Assembly (NCBI GenBank): GCA_903910215.1 | Contig: CAIVYV010000267.1 | Span: 1-10,379 of the forward strand | Source of the DNA: an uncultured Pseudomonadota bacterium | GTDB taxonomy: Bacteria > Pseudomonadota > Gammaproteobacteria > Steroidobacterales > Steroidobacteraceae | Length of the DNA: 10,379 nucleotides | Direction of reading: 5' to 3' | Made by a program: the position numbers and the translations under genes | Part shown: positions 1-5,961 of the stretch, in pieces | Layout: each line of letters opens with the position of its first letter | Position numbering within the stretch: the first letter of the stretch is position 1 | The notes under the pieces: generated by a model | The model's input: only the letters and a program-made list of their open reading frames with translations | What the model was told of the DNA's origin: nothing | The model's database searches: none

Positions 1-680
1 GGGATCAGTGCGATCGCCGCGCCGAGCTTGTAGAGATAGTTGACCGTGCCGACCGCCAAAAACTGCGGAATCGGCCACTGCTGCGGTCCGAGCACGAAGG
101 CGATGTAGAGCACGACAAAACTGTCGATGAACTGCGAAACGGCGGTCGATCCTGTGGCGCGCAACCAGATTAACTTTTCACCGGTCGCCCGTCGGATACG
201 GTGGAACACGGTCACATCGATCAACTGGCCGATCAAAAAGGCCACCACCGAACCGATGATGGTCCACAGTCCCTGACCAAAAATCTGCGCGTAAGCGTGC
301 TGGATATCGGGAACCCCGAGATCGCGATTCGCATCCACCCAGAAGCCGGCAGGCGCAAGCGCGATCGAGGCATAGGCCGCAAAAAACGCGTAGCAAATGA
401 AGGCGACGGCGATCCACGAAATCAACCGTACGCCGCGTGGACCAAAGTATTCGTTGATGACATCGGTCATCACGAACACGAAGGGCCACAACAGCACGCC
501 CGCGGTGAAATTCAGATTGCCGGTGATCCCAAGCAACGACCACTCGATCGGTGCAATACCGAGGGTGCCCTCGAGCGAAAAGATCTTCACGCCGACGAAC
601 TCGGCCAACAAGGCGTTCGTCAAGAAGAACCCGGCCAATACGATGAATAGCCGGGTCGCCTTGCCGTCAGTGACGCGCAT
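1..680 (-). CDS. VUT/YhhQ-family queuosine precursor transporter, 3' end cut by window edge
   Basis: An open frame runs from an ATG at 680 to the left edge without a stop, giving 226 complete codons, so the C-terminus lies outside the window. The translation is a multi-helix inner-membrane protein: hydrophobic stretches at about residues 11-30, 48-72, 86-110, 136-158 and 181-197. It carries the signatures of the VUT (DUF165/YhhQ) family: WPFVFVMTDVINEYFG near 65-80, QIFGQGLW near 132-139, and the block around IWLRATGSTAVSQFIDSF near 171-188. Family members import queuosine precursors (preQ0/preQ1) for tRNA wobble modification; that role is family knowledge. The gene starts 9 bp after the sppA stop on the same strand, so it may be co-transcribed with sppA. 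No Shine-Dalgarno sequence is visible before the ATG. A specific substrate cannot be assigned here. Confidence 0.9.
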   Translation of the reverse strand, partial: MRVTDGKATRLFIVLAGFFLTNALLAEFVGVKIFSLEGTLGIAPIEWSLLGITGNLNFTAGVLLWPFVFVMTDVINEYFGPRGVRLISWIAVAFICYAFFAAYASIALAPAGFWVDANRDLGVPDIQHAYAQIFGQGLWTIIGSVVAFLIGQLIDVTVFHRIRRATGEKLIWLRATGSTAVSQFIDSFVVLYIAFVLGPQQWPIPQFLAVGTVNYLYKLGAAIALI

Positions 681-689
681 TCGAGTGAA

Positions 690-2540
690 TCAGTATGGTG
701 TACAGAAACAGTGGGCGTAGAGTCGATCGGCGATGGCGTGCCGATTGAAGCGCAGTACCTCGCGCTCAACCGGTCCAAAATCGCGCTTGGCCGCCTGCAA
801 CGCCCAAGCCGACGTCAGATCGGCAGGGCCAGCGACTCGCAGCATCAACGACGCTGCAGATGTTTCCACGGAAGCCACTAGCTCCTGCGCCCAGCTCTTG
901 TCGGACTCGAGATAGTCGCGCTCGTACTTGCCCTCTTCGAGCCCCGCGCGTTTGGCCGCCGCCGCAATCGCTTGATCGAGCGAACCCAACTGATCGACGA
1001 GACCGCGATCTTTCGCGTCACGACCCGACCACACACGCCCCTGCGCTATCGCATCGACGTCATCGCGCGATTTGTTGCGGCCCTTGGACACGCGCGCAAG
1101 AAAATCTTCGTAACCGCGCTCGATCGTAGCCTGCAGCAACATCGCAGCGGCCGGACCCACAGATCGGTCTATTCGCAGTTCACCCGAGAGCGGAGTCGTG
1201 CCGACCCCGTCGGTATTCACCCCGATCTTGTCGAGCGCCCGCGGCGCCGTCGGGAAGAGCCCGAAGATACCGATGGATCCCGTGATCGTCGCAGGGCTCG
1301 CCCAGATCTCATCCGCCGGCGCAGCGATGTAATAGCCGCCTGAGGCAGCGAGGTCACCCATCGAGACGACGACCGGTCGGCCGGTTTCCTTGAAAGCCAG
1401 CACTTCGCGATAGATCTTTTCCGAAGCCAGCACACTGCCGCCCGGGCTATCGATACGCAGCACAAGCGCCTTGATGTCTTGGTCGAGTCGCGCCTTGCGG
1501 ATCAACGCCGACATGTCATCGCCGGCGATCACACCGCCGCCGCCAGACCCATCGACGATCTCGCCGGAACCGACGAGCACGGCAACGCGCGCGTCTGGAT
1601 GACGCGAGATCTTGTCCTCGGCGCGCACGATGCGCAGGTAGTCGTCGAGTCCCACGCTGCGATAAGTCTCTTTCTCGTCGTCCTTCGCAGCGAGCTCCAT
1701 CACGCGCTTTTCAACTTCGAGCGGCGTCTTCAGCGCCGTCACGAGTTTTGCGTCAAGTGCGACCTTGGCGGTATCACCCTTGGCCGCCTTAACCGTCGGT
1801 GAAAGCGTGTCGACGTACTGGCGCAGCGCCGCCGGCTCCATCCCGCGCGCGGCCGCGACGACATCGATGTAGGTGCCCCACAGCGAATCGACGAAGGCCT
1901 GACTCGAGATACGATCCTCGGCCGACATATCGTCGCGAATCCAAGGTTCGACCGCGCTCTTGAAAGTGCCGACACGGAAAACATTGACGTCGATGCCGAG
2001 CTTGTCGAGCGCGGATTTGTAATAGTTCCGATAGCGCTCGTAGCCCTCGAGAACCACGAGCCCCATCGGATCAAGATAGATCTCATCCGCATGTGCAGCG
2101 ACGTAGTAGGAGTCGCGGCCATAGCCCGTGCCGTACGCGATCACCTTCTTGCCGGACTCGCGGAACGATTTCACCGCGCGCGCAAACTCATCGAGAGTCG
2201 GTTGACCCGCACCGCCCATGGCATCGAACTCAAGCACCAGCGTCTTGATGCGCTTGTCGTCCTTGGCTGCTTCGATCGCCTCGGTGAGATCGCGTAAGGT
2301 GGTCTCGTTACGTCCAAGACCGCGCGCTTCCGCCAACGCGAGTTCAAGCGGATCTCCGCTTTGTTGCTCAACGATCTCGCCCTCGGGGCGAATCACGAGT
2401 GCCGCTTCGTCGGGCATTTTCGGGATGCTGCCCTGTAGCGCGCCCACCACGAAACCGAAGATCGCAAGCAGCAGCAACAGATGCAGCGTCTTGCGCAGAC
2501 CCTCGAACAGAGAAACGACGAAGCGGAAAAACTTGCGCAT
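690..2540 (-). CDS. sppA: Signal peptide peptidase SppA, 67K long form
   Basis: A 616-aa membrane-anchored serine protease that digests signal peptides left in the inner membrane after secretion. Residues 1-18 are basic and amphipathic, followed by one membrane segment at about 19-36, so the bulk should be periplasmic. Two tandem S49-type domains are present, as in the E. coli 67K enzyme of similar length. The catalytic lysine is K194 in GTFKSAVEPW (N-terminal repeat) and the nucleophile is S400 in GDLAASGGYY (C-terminal repeat), matching the split Lys/Ser dyad of the family. RIDSPGGS at 362-369 is another conserved block. The ATG at 2540 has AGAGG at 2550-2554, 9 nt upstream. The start is only about 20 bp after the terminator of the rplS operon, so transcription depends on read-through or a promoter inside the 104-bp gap. 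The last roughly 20 residues, ending HCFCTPY, look like an unconserved tail. Confidence 0.96.
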   Translation of the reverse strand: MRKFFRFVVSLFEGLRKTLHLLLLLAIFGFVVGALQGSIPKMPDEAALVIRPEGEIVEQQSGDPLELALAEARGLGRNETTLRDLTEAIEAAKDDKRIKTLVLEFDAMGGAGQPTLDEFARAVKSFRESGKKVIAYGTGYGRDSYYVAAHADEIYLDPMGLVVLEGYERYRNYYKSALDKLGIDVNVFRVGTFKSAVEPWIRDDMSAEDRISSQAFVDSLWGTYIDVVAAARGMEPAALRQYVDTLSPTVKAAKGDTAKVALDAKLVTALKTPLEVEKRVMELAAKDDEKETYRSVGLDDYLRIVRAEDKISRHPDARVAVLVGSGEIVDGSGGGGVIAGDDMSALIRKARLDQDIKALVLRIDSPGGSVLASEKIYREVLAFKETGRPVVVSMGDLAASGGYYIAAPADEIWASPATITGSIGIFGLFPTAPRALDKIGVNTDGVGTTPLSGELRIDRSVGPAAAMLLQATIERGYEDFLARVSKGRNKSRDDVDAIAQGRVWSGRDAKDRGLVDQLGSLDQAIAAAAKRAGLEEGKYERDYLESDKSWAQELVASVETSAASLMLRVAGPADLTSAWALQAAKRDFGPVEREVLRFNRHAIADRLYAHCFCTPY

Positions 2541-2549
2541 GGAAGCGAA

Positions 2550-2554
2550 CCTCT
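2550..2554 (-). promoter_or_regulatory. Ribosome binding site of sppA
   Basis: AGAGG lies 9 nt before the ATG at 2540 on the minus strand. It supports that start over internal ones and falls just beyond the T-tract of the rplS terminator. Confidence 0.7.
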
Positions 2555-2560
2555 ACCGTC

Positions 2561-2596
2561 AAAAACAAACGCCACCCCGAGGGATCGGGGTGGCGT
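2561..2596 (-). terminator. Rho-independent terminator of the rpsP-rimM-trmD-rplS operon
   Basis: Read on the minus strand, a perfect 12-bp stem (ACGCCACCCCGA at 2596-2585 pairing with TCGGGGTGGCGT at 2580-2569) encloses a 4-nt loop (TCCC). It is followed at once by a T-rich tract, TTTGTTTTT, whose first T's overlap the stem base. The orientation and position, 49 bp after the rplS stop, make this the operon terminator. On the plus strand the stem has no following T-tract, so it should act in one direction only. Confidence 0.93.
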
Positions 2597-2612
2597 GAGC
2601 TAGTCTAGCAAC

Positions 2613-2636
2613 GCGCGCGGCTTGTACGCCACGCGC
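2613..2636 (-). other. GC-rich hairpin just downstream of the rplS stop
   Basis: On the minus-strand RNA, GCGCGUGGC (2636-2628) can pair with GCCGCGCGC (2621-2613) around a 6-nt loop, with one G-U wobble: a 9-bp stem. No U-tract follows, so it is not itself an intrinsic terminator. It could be a 3'-end stabilising stem or chance in GC-rich DNA. Confidence 0.4.
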
Positions 2637-2644
2637 CCGGAAGA

Positions 2645-2989
2645 TCAGACTTTTTCTTCGATGCGGGCAGCCTTGCCCGACAAGCCGCGCAGGTAGTAGA
2701 GCTTGGCGCGACGGACATTACCGCGACGCTTCACCGACACATCAGCGATGCTCGGGCTGTGCGACTGGAAAGTACGCTCGACGCCCTCACCGTGCGACAT
2801 TTTGCGCACCGTGAAAGACGAGTTGAAACCGCGATTGCTCTTGGCGATCACGACGCCCTCGTAAGCCTGCACGCGCTCACGGTCGCCTTCGACCACCTTC
2901 ACGTTCACCACGACCGTGTCGCCCGGCTTGAAATCCGGCAGCTGACGGGTGATGCGACGTTGTTCCATTTCCGCGATGACATTAGCCAT
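2645..2989 (-). CDS. rplS: 50S ribosomal protein L19
   Basis: A 114-aa protein aligning from end to end with E. coli L19 (115 aa): PDFKPGDTVVV near residues 18-28, EGVVIA, SSFTVRKMSHGEGVERTFQSHSP, VKRRGNVRRAKLYYLR and a C-terminal GKAARIEEKV. L19 binds 23S rRNA at the 30S-50S interface. Two in-frame ATGs lie at 2995 and 2989. I chose 2989 because GAGAGG at 2999-3004 is then 9 nt upstream (only 3 nt from the first ATG), and because MANVI matches the MSNII start of the E. coli protein. The gene start overlaps the trmD 3' end by 8 nt, so translation is probably coupled. It is the last gene of the operon and is followed by the terminator at 2561-2596. Confidence 0.97.
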   Translation of the reverse strand: MANVIAEMEQRRITRQLPDFKPGDTVVVNVKVVEGDRERVQAYEGVVIAKSNRGFNSSFTVRKMSHGEGVERTFQSHSPSIADVSVKRRGNVRRAKLYYLRGLSGKAARIEEKV

Positions 2990-3749
2990 TTTCATCCACC
3001 TCTCGCTCGGCGAGATACTCGTTCAACAGGGCGCTCTCCTCTTCGGTGAGCGCTCGACCTCGGCCATTATCGGCCTTTAGCAGATCGGGGCGCCGCAACC
3101 AGGTGCGACCCACGGCCTGCTTCATTCTCCAGCGCGCAATTGCGGCATGGTTTCCACCCTGCAGCACCTGCGGCACCGATCGTCCTTCCCACTCGACCGG
3201 GCGCGTGTAGTGCGGCCAATCGAGCCTTCCAGCGGAGTGCGATTCCTGCTCACTAGAGCGCTCGTCACCGAGAACTCCGGGGAGCAATCGCACCACGGCA
3301 TCGATGACCGTGAGCGCCGCGAACTCGCCACCGGAGAGCACATAGTCTCCGAGCGACACTTCGCGATCGATGCGCGCGTCGATCACCCGCTGATCCAAGC
3401 CCTCATAGCGGCTCGCCACCAGCACCAAGGCGGGCAAGGCTGCGAAATCTCGCGCCATCGCCTGCTCGAACCTCTCGCCCTGGGCCGACAGGTGCACCCG
3501 AGGGGTACCCGCAGCCGCGAGGCTACTCGCCAGATCGATGGCCGCCGCCCAAGGCGCCGGTGTTCCGACCATGCCCGGCCCGCCGCCGTAAGGGCGATCG
3601 TCCACGGTCTTGTGCACATCCGTGGCGTACTGCCGCGGGTCCACACACTCGATCTGCACCAGACCGCGCGACATCGCGCGACCCAGGACGCCGTGTTCCA
3701 GTGCCCCCCGAACGAGTTCGGGAAACAACGTCACGACGACGATTTTCAT
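2982..3749 (-). CDS. trmD: tRNA (guanine-N1)-methyltransferase TrmD
   Basis: TrmD methylates G37 at N1 in tRNAs that read CNN codons and others, using S-adenosylmethionine, and so prevents frameshifting. The 255-aa product equals the E. coli length. SPOUT-class features are visible: TLFPELVRG at 7-15, TVDDRPYGGGPGM at 48-60, SRYEGLDQRV at 113-122, the knot segment GDYVLSGGEFAAL at 134-146, R154, PGVLG at 157-161, PHYTRP at 179-184 and TWLRRPDLL at 216-224. The position equivalent to the E. coli catalytic Asp169 is Glu169 here (SEQESH). I chose the ATG at 3749, which forms an ATGA overlap with the rimM stop and matches family N-termini. A longer reading from 3764 adds five unconserved residues. 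No Shine-Dalgarno is visible, so coupling to rimM translation is likely. Confidence 0.97.
   Translation of the reverse strand: MKIVVVTLFPELVRGALEHGVLGRAMSRGLVQIECVDPRQYATDVHKTVDDRPYGGGPGMVGTPAPWAAAIDLASSLAAAGTPRVHLSAQGERFEQAMARDFAALPALVLVASRYEGLDQRVIDARIDREVSLGDYVLSGGEFAALTVIDAVVRLLPGVLGDERSSEQESHSAGRLDWPHYTRPVEWEGRSVPQVLQGGNHAAIARWRMKQAVGRTWLRRPDLLKADNGRGRALTEEESALLNEYLAEREVDENG
2999..3004 (-). promoter_or_regulatory. Ribosome binding site that decides the rplS start
   Basis: GAGAGG inside the last codons of trmD is spaced 9 nt from the ATG at 2989 and only 3 nt from the ATG at 2995, favouring the shorter L19 reading. Confidence 0.7.
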
Positions 3750-4228
3750 AAATCGGCCGGCCAATCCACCAGGATGGTCTTGGCGGCATCGTCGATTTCG
3801 CGAAGGTGCTCCCGACTAACCGGAAGCCATCGCTCACGCTCGCCTTTGACCACCATGACGGCATTCGCCGGCAGGTCCTCGAACCCCTCGACGGTGCCGA
3901 ACTCGACACCCTCCAGGTTGCGCACCTGGTAACCAATCAGGTCGTGCCGGTAATGCTCCCCAGGTTCCAAGGGGGGCAACTCCGTCCGGGGAACCTCAAT
4001 GATGCAGCCAACCCAAGGTTCGGCTGTCTCTCGTTGGGAGACCCCCTCCAGACGCACCAACAAGCCTTTTGGGCTGCCGTCTGCCTCTGCCACCAAAGCC
4101 TTTTGCCGCTGCCCGGAGGCGCTGCGCAAATGCCAGGTGGGATAGTCCAGTATGGCCTCAGGGGGGTCCGTCCAGGACTGCAGGTGCAACCACCCCTTCA
4201 AGCCTTTGGGGCGACCGAGTCGCCCCAA
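3746..4228 (-). CDS. rimM: Ribosome maturation factor RimM (start uncertain)
   Basis: RimM binds S19 and helps mature the head of the 30S subunit. The 160-aa reading shows the family layout: an N-terminal beta-barrel beginning GRLGRPKGLKGWLHLQSWTDP, the linker block LEPGEHYRHDLIG near 87-99, and a C-terminal PRC-like barrel ending KTILVDWPADL, close to the E. coli EVDWDPGF end. The TTG at 4228 is the first ordinary start codon in frame, but it cuts the first beta-strand: the seven codons before it read LNSDWVE, and WVELGR resembles family N-termini. The only candidate further up is a CTG at 4249 that overlaps the rpsP stop codon. The true start may therefore be 4249. The 3' end overlaps trmD by 4 nt (ATGA). 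The product identity is firm; only the start is not. Confidence 0.92.
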   Translation of the reverse strand: MGRLGRPKGLKGWLHLQSWTDPPEAILDYPTWHLRSASGQRQKALVAEADGSPKGLLVRLEGVSQRETAEPWVGCIIEVPRTELPPLEPGEHYRHDLIGYQVRNLEGVEFGTVEGFEDLPANAVMVVKGERERWLPVSREHLREIDDAAKTILVDWPADL

Positions 4229-4245
4229 CTCAACCCAGTCGCTGT

Positions 4246-4506
4246 TCAGGCCGCGGCCTGAGCGACCTTGCGATAATCGCTGACCAGCGATTTCACGCGG
4301 TCGGACTGCTTGGCACCCTGGCTCACCCAGTATTCGATACGGGCGAGATCGAGCTTCAGCTTCGGCTCGCTCTTGCGCGCCACAGGATTGAAAAAGCCCA
4401 CGTTTTCAAGGCTCGCGCCGCCCTGTCGCTTGCGGCTATCGGTCACAACGACGTGATAAAAGGGCGAATTCTTCGCACCACGCCGCGTCAGACGAATCGT
4501 CACCAT
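4246..4506 (-). CDS. rpsP: 30S ribosomal protein S16
   Basis: An 86-aa protein closely matching E. coli S16 (82 aa): MVTIRLTRRGAKNSPFYHVVV at the start, then VTDSRKRQGG, ENVGFFNPVA, LDLARIEYWVSQGA and SDRVKSL. S16 is needed for 30S assembly. The C-terminus has a short alanine-rich tail (AQAAA). It is the first gene of the rpsP-rimM-trmD-rplS operon. The 85-bp gap between the ffh stop and this ATG must hold the operon promoter if one is separate from ffh; I see no convincing -35/-10 pair there, only a TAGACT hexamer. A weak GAGAG lies about 13 nt upstream of the ATG. The reading frame around the stop also bears on where rimM begins. Confidence 0.97.
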   Translation of the reverse strand: MVTIRLTRRGAKNSPFYHVVVTDSRKRQGGASLENVGFFNPVARKSEPKLKLDLARIEYWVSQGAKQSDRVKSLVSDYRKVAQAAA

Positions 4507-4591
4507 AGGTCGTTACGCTCTCGGTCGTAGCCCCGGGGGGCTGAAAAAGAGCGCGGAGTCTACAGAAATCAGGGACTTGATGGAAGCGGTC

Positions 4592-5953
4592 TTAAGGCTT
4601 TGGAAAGCCCGGTGGAAGGCCGCCCCCCTTGAGAGCACCGAGCATGCGGCGAAACTTGCCGCCCTTCATGCTCTTCATCATCCGCTGCATCTCGGTGAAC
4701 TGCTTCAGCAAGCGGTTCACATCCTGCACTTGGGTACCCGAACCCGTAGCGATCCGCCGGCGGCGCGACCCATCGATGATGTCCGGTTTGCGACGCTCGC
4801 GATGGGTCATGGAGTTGATGATGGCGATCTGACGGCGGATTTGGGCGTCACCCTCACCCGCGGGCATCGCTCCTTTGGCGAGATTGCCCGGGAGCTTATC
4901 CATCAGCGACTCGAGACCACCCAAACTCTGAACCTGTTCGAGTTGGCCTTTCAGGTCGTAGAAGTCAAAGCGGCCACCGCCCATGACTTTCTTGGCGAGG
5001 CGCTCAGCCTCGGCCGCATCGACCTTGCCCTGCACCTGTTCAACGAGCGCGACGACATCGCCCATGCCAAGAATGCGCCCAGCCATACGTTCGGGGTCGA
5101 ACGGCTGCAACGCATCGGTTTTTTCACCGACACCCAAAAAGAGGATCGGCTTACCGGTGACATGTCGTACCGACAACGCAGCACCGCCACGGGCATCGCC
5201 GTCGATCTTGGTGAGGATGACCCCGGTCAATTCGAGTGCAGAACTGAAGGCCTTAGCCGAATTCAGAGCGTCCTGTCCGGCCATCGCATCAACGACGAAC
5301 AGCCGCTCGTGAGACCCCACGGCAGCATCGATCGCTCGCGCCTCGGCCATCAACTCCGAGTCGATGTGCAAGCGGCCAGCGGTATCGACGATGAGGACAT
5401 CGAACACCCCCTGCTTGGCAGCCTCGAGCGCCGCACGCGCGATATGCACCGGATCGTCACTGGGGTCGCAGGCATGGAACGAGGCACCCACCTGCTCGGC
5501 CAAGCGCTGCAACTGGGTGATCGCCGCCGGACGGCGTACGTCGGTGCTGACCAGTAAAACCCGTTTCTTGCGCGACTCGATGAGCCAGCGTGCAAGCTTG
5601 GCCGCAGTGGTCGTTTTACCGGCGCCCTGTAAACCCGCGAGCAGCACCACATAGGGTGGCTGGGCCCGTAACTCGAAACCGGCCCTAGCGCCCCCCATGA
5701 GCTCGACGAGCTCGTGATGGATGATGGAGACGAAAACCTGGCCCGGGGTAAGGCTGGTGGCCACCTCTTGGCCCTGGGCTTTTTCCTTGACGGTGTCGAG
5801 GAAGGTCTTGATGACCGGGAGGGCCACGTCGGCCTCCAGCAACGCCATGCGCACCTCGCGCAGGGTCTCGGCGATGTTGTCCTCGCTGATACGGCCCTTG
5901 CCGCGCAGGTTTTGGACGGTCTTGGCGAGTTTTTGACTCAGGTTTTCGAACAT
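4592..5953 (-). CDS. ffh: Signal recognition particle protein Ffh
   Basis: Ffh is the GTPase that, with 4.5S RNA, targets nascent inner-membrane proteins to FtsY. The product is 453 aa, the same as E. coli. Domains in order: N domain (about 1-85, MFENLSQKL start), G domain (about 86-295) with the P-loop GLQGAGKTTT at 107-116, STDVRRPAA at 136-144, DTAGR at 190-194, TKID at 248-251 and GVGEKTDALQPFDPERM at 274-290, then the methionine-rich M domain with RRKPDIIDGSRRRRIATGSG at 387-406 and the tail GGGLPPGFPKP. I chose the ATG at 5953; an upstream in-frame extension to 6106 is antisense to the neighbouring gene and unlike Ffh. There is no Shine-Dalgarno, but TATAAT at 5960-5965 would place the transcript start at the ATG itself. 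The next genes on this strand are the rpsP operon, as in E. coli. Confidence 0.97.
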   Translation of the reverse strand: MFENLSQKLAKTVQNLRGKGRISEDNIAETLREVRMALLEADVALPVIKTFLDTVKEKAQGQEVATSLTPGQVFVSIIHHELVELMGGARAGFELRAQPPYVVLLAGLQGAGKTTTAAKLARWLIESRKKRVLLVSTDVRRPAAITQLQRLAEQVGASFHACDPSDDPVHIARAALEAAKQGVFDVLIVDTAGRLHIDSELMAEARAIDAAVGSHERLFVVDAMAGQDALNSAKAFSSALELTGVILTKIDGDARGGAALSVRHVTGKPILFLGVGEKTDALQPFDPERMAGRILGMGDVVALVEQVQGKVDAAEAERLAKKVMGGGRFDFYDLKGQLEQVQSLGGLESLMDKLPGNLAKGAMPAGEGDAQIRRQIAIINSMTHRERRKPDIIDGSRRRRIATGSGTQVQDVNRLLKQFTEMQRMMKSMKGGKFRRMLGALKGGGLPPGFPKP

Positions 5954-5961
5954 CGCATGAT
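5933..5961 (+). promoter_or_regulatory. Candidate promoter for the corB-type gene
   Basis: TTGACT at 5933-5938 (5 of 6 to the sigma-70 -35 consensus) is followed after 17 bp by CATGAT at 5956-5961 (4 of 6 to the -10 consensus). It lies inside the ffh 5' coding region. Transcription would begin near 5968, after the ATG at 5957 and next to an in-frame GTG at 5969. Tentative. Confidence 0.3.

Noticed and set aside
201..650. A 149-codon open frame on the plus strand opposite the VUT transporter
   Set aside because: Its translation is charged and low in family-like motifs, while the opposite strand encodes a clear multi-helix VUT protein. The 178-543 minus-strand frame in another register is a shadow of the same gene.
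3147..3932. A 261-codon plus-strand open frame across trmD and rimM
   Set aside because: It is antisense to two recognised genes, has no plausible domain, and is the usual by-product of GC-rich codon bias.
4529..4551. Palindrome AGCCCC-GG-GGGGCT next to an A/T run between ffh and rpsP, considered as an ffh terminator
   Set aside because: On the minus strand the T-run comes before the palindrome rather than after it, and on the plus strand it is followed by A's. The loop is also only 2 nt as written.
4577..5557. A 326-codon plus-strand open frame antisense to ffh
   Set aside because: Ffh on the minus strand has every expected motif and full length. This frame shows no recognisable domain.
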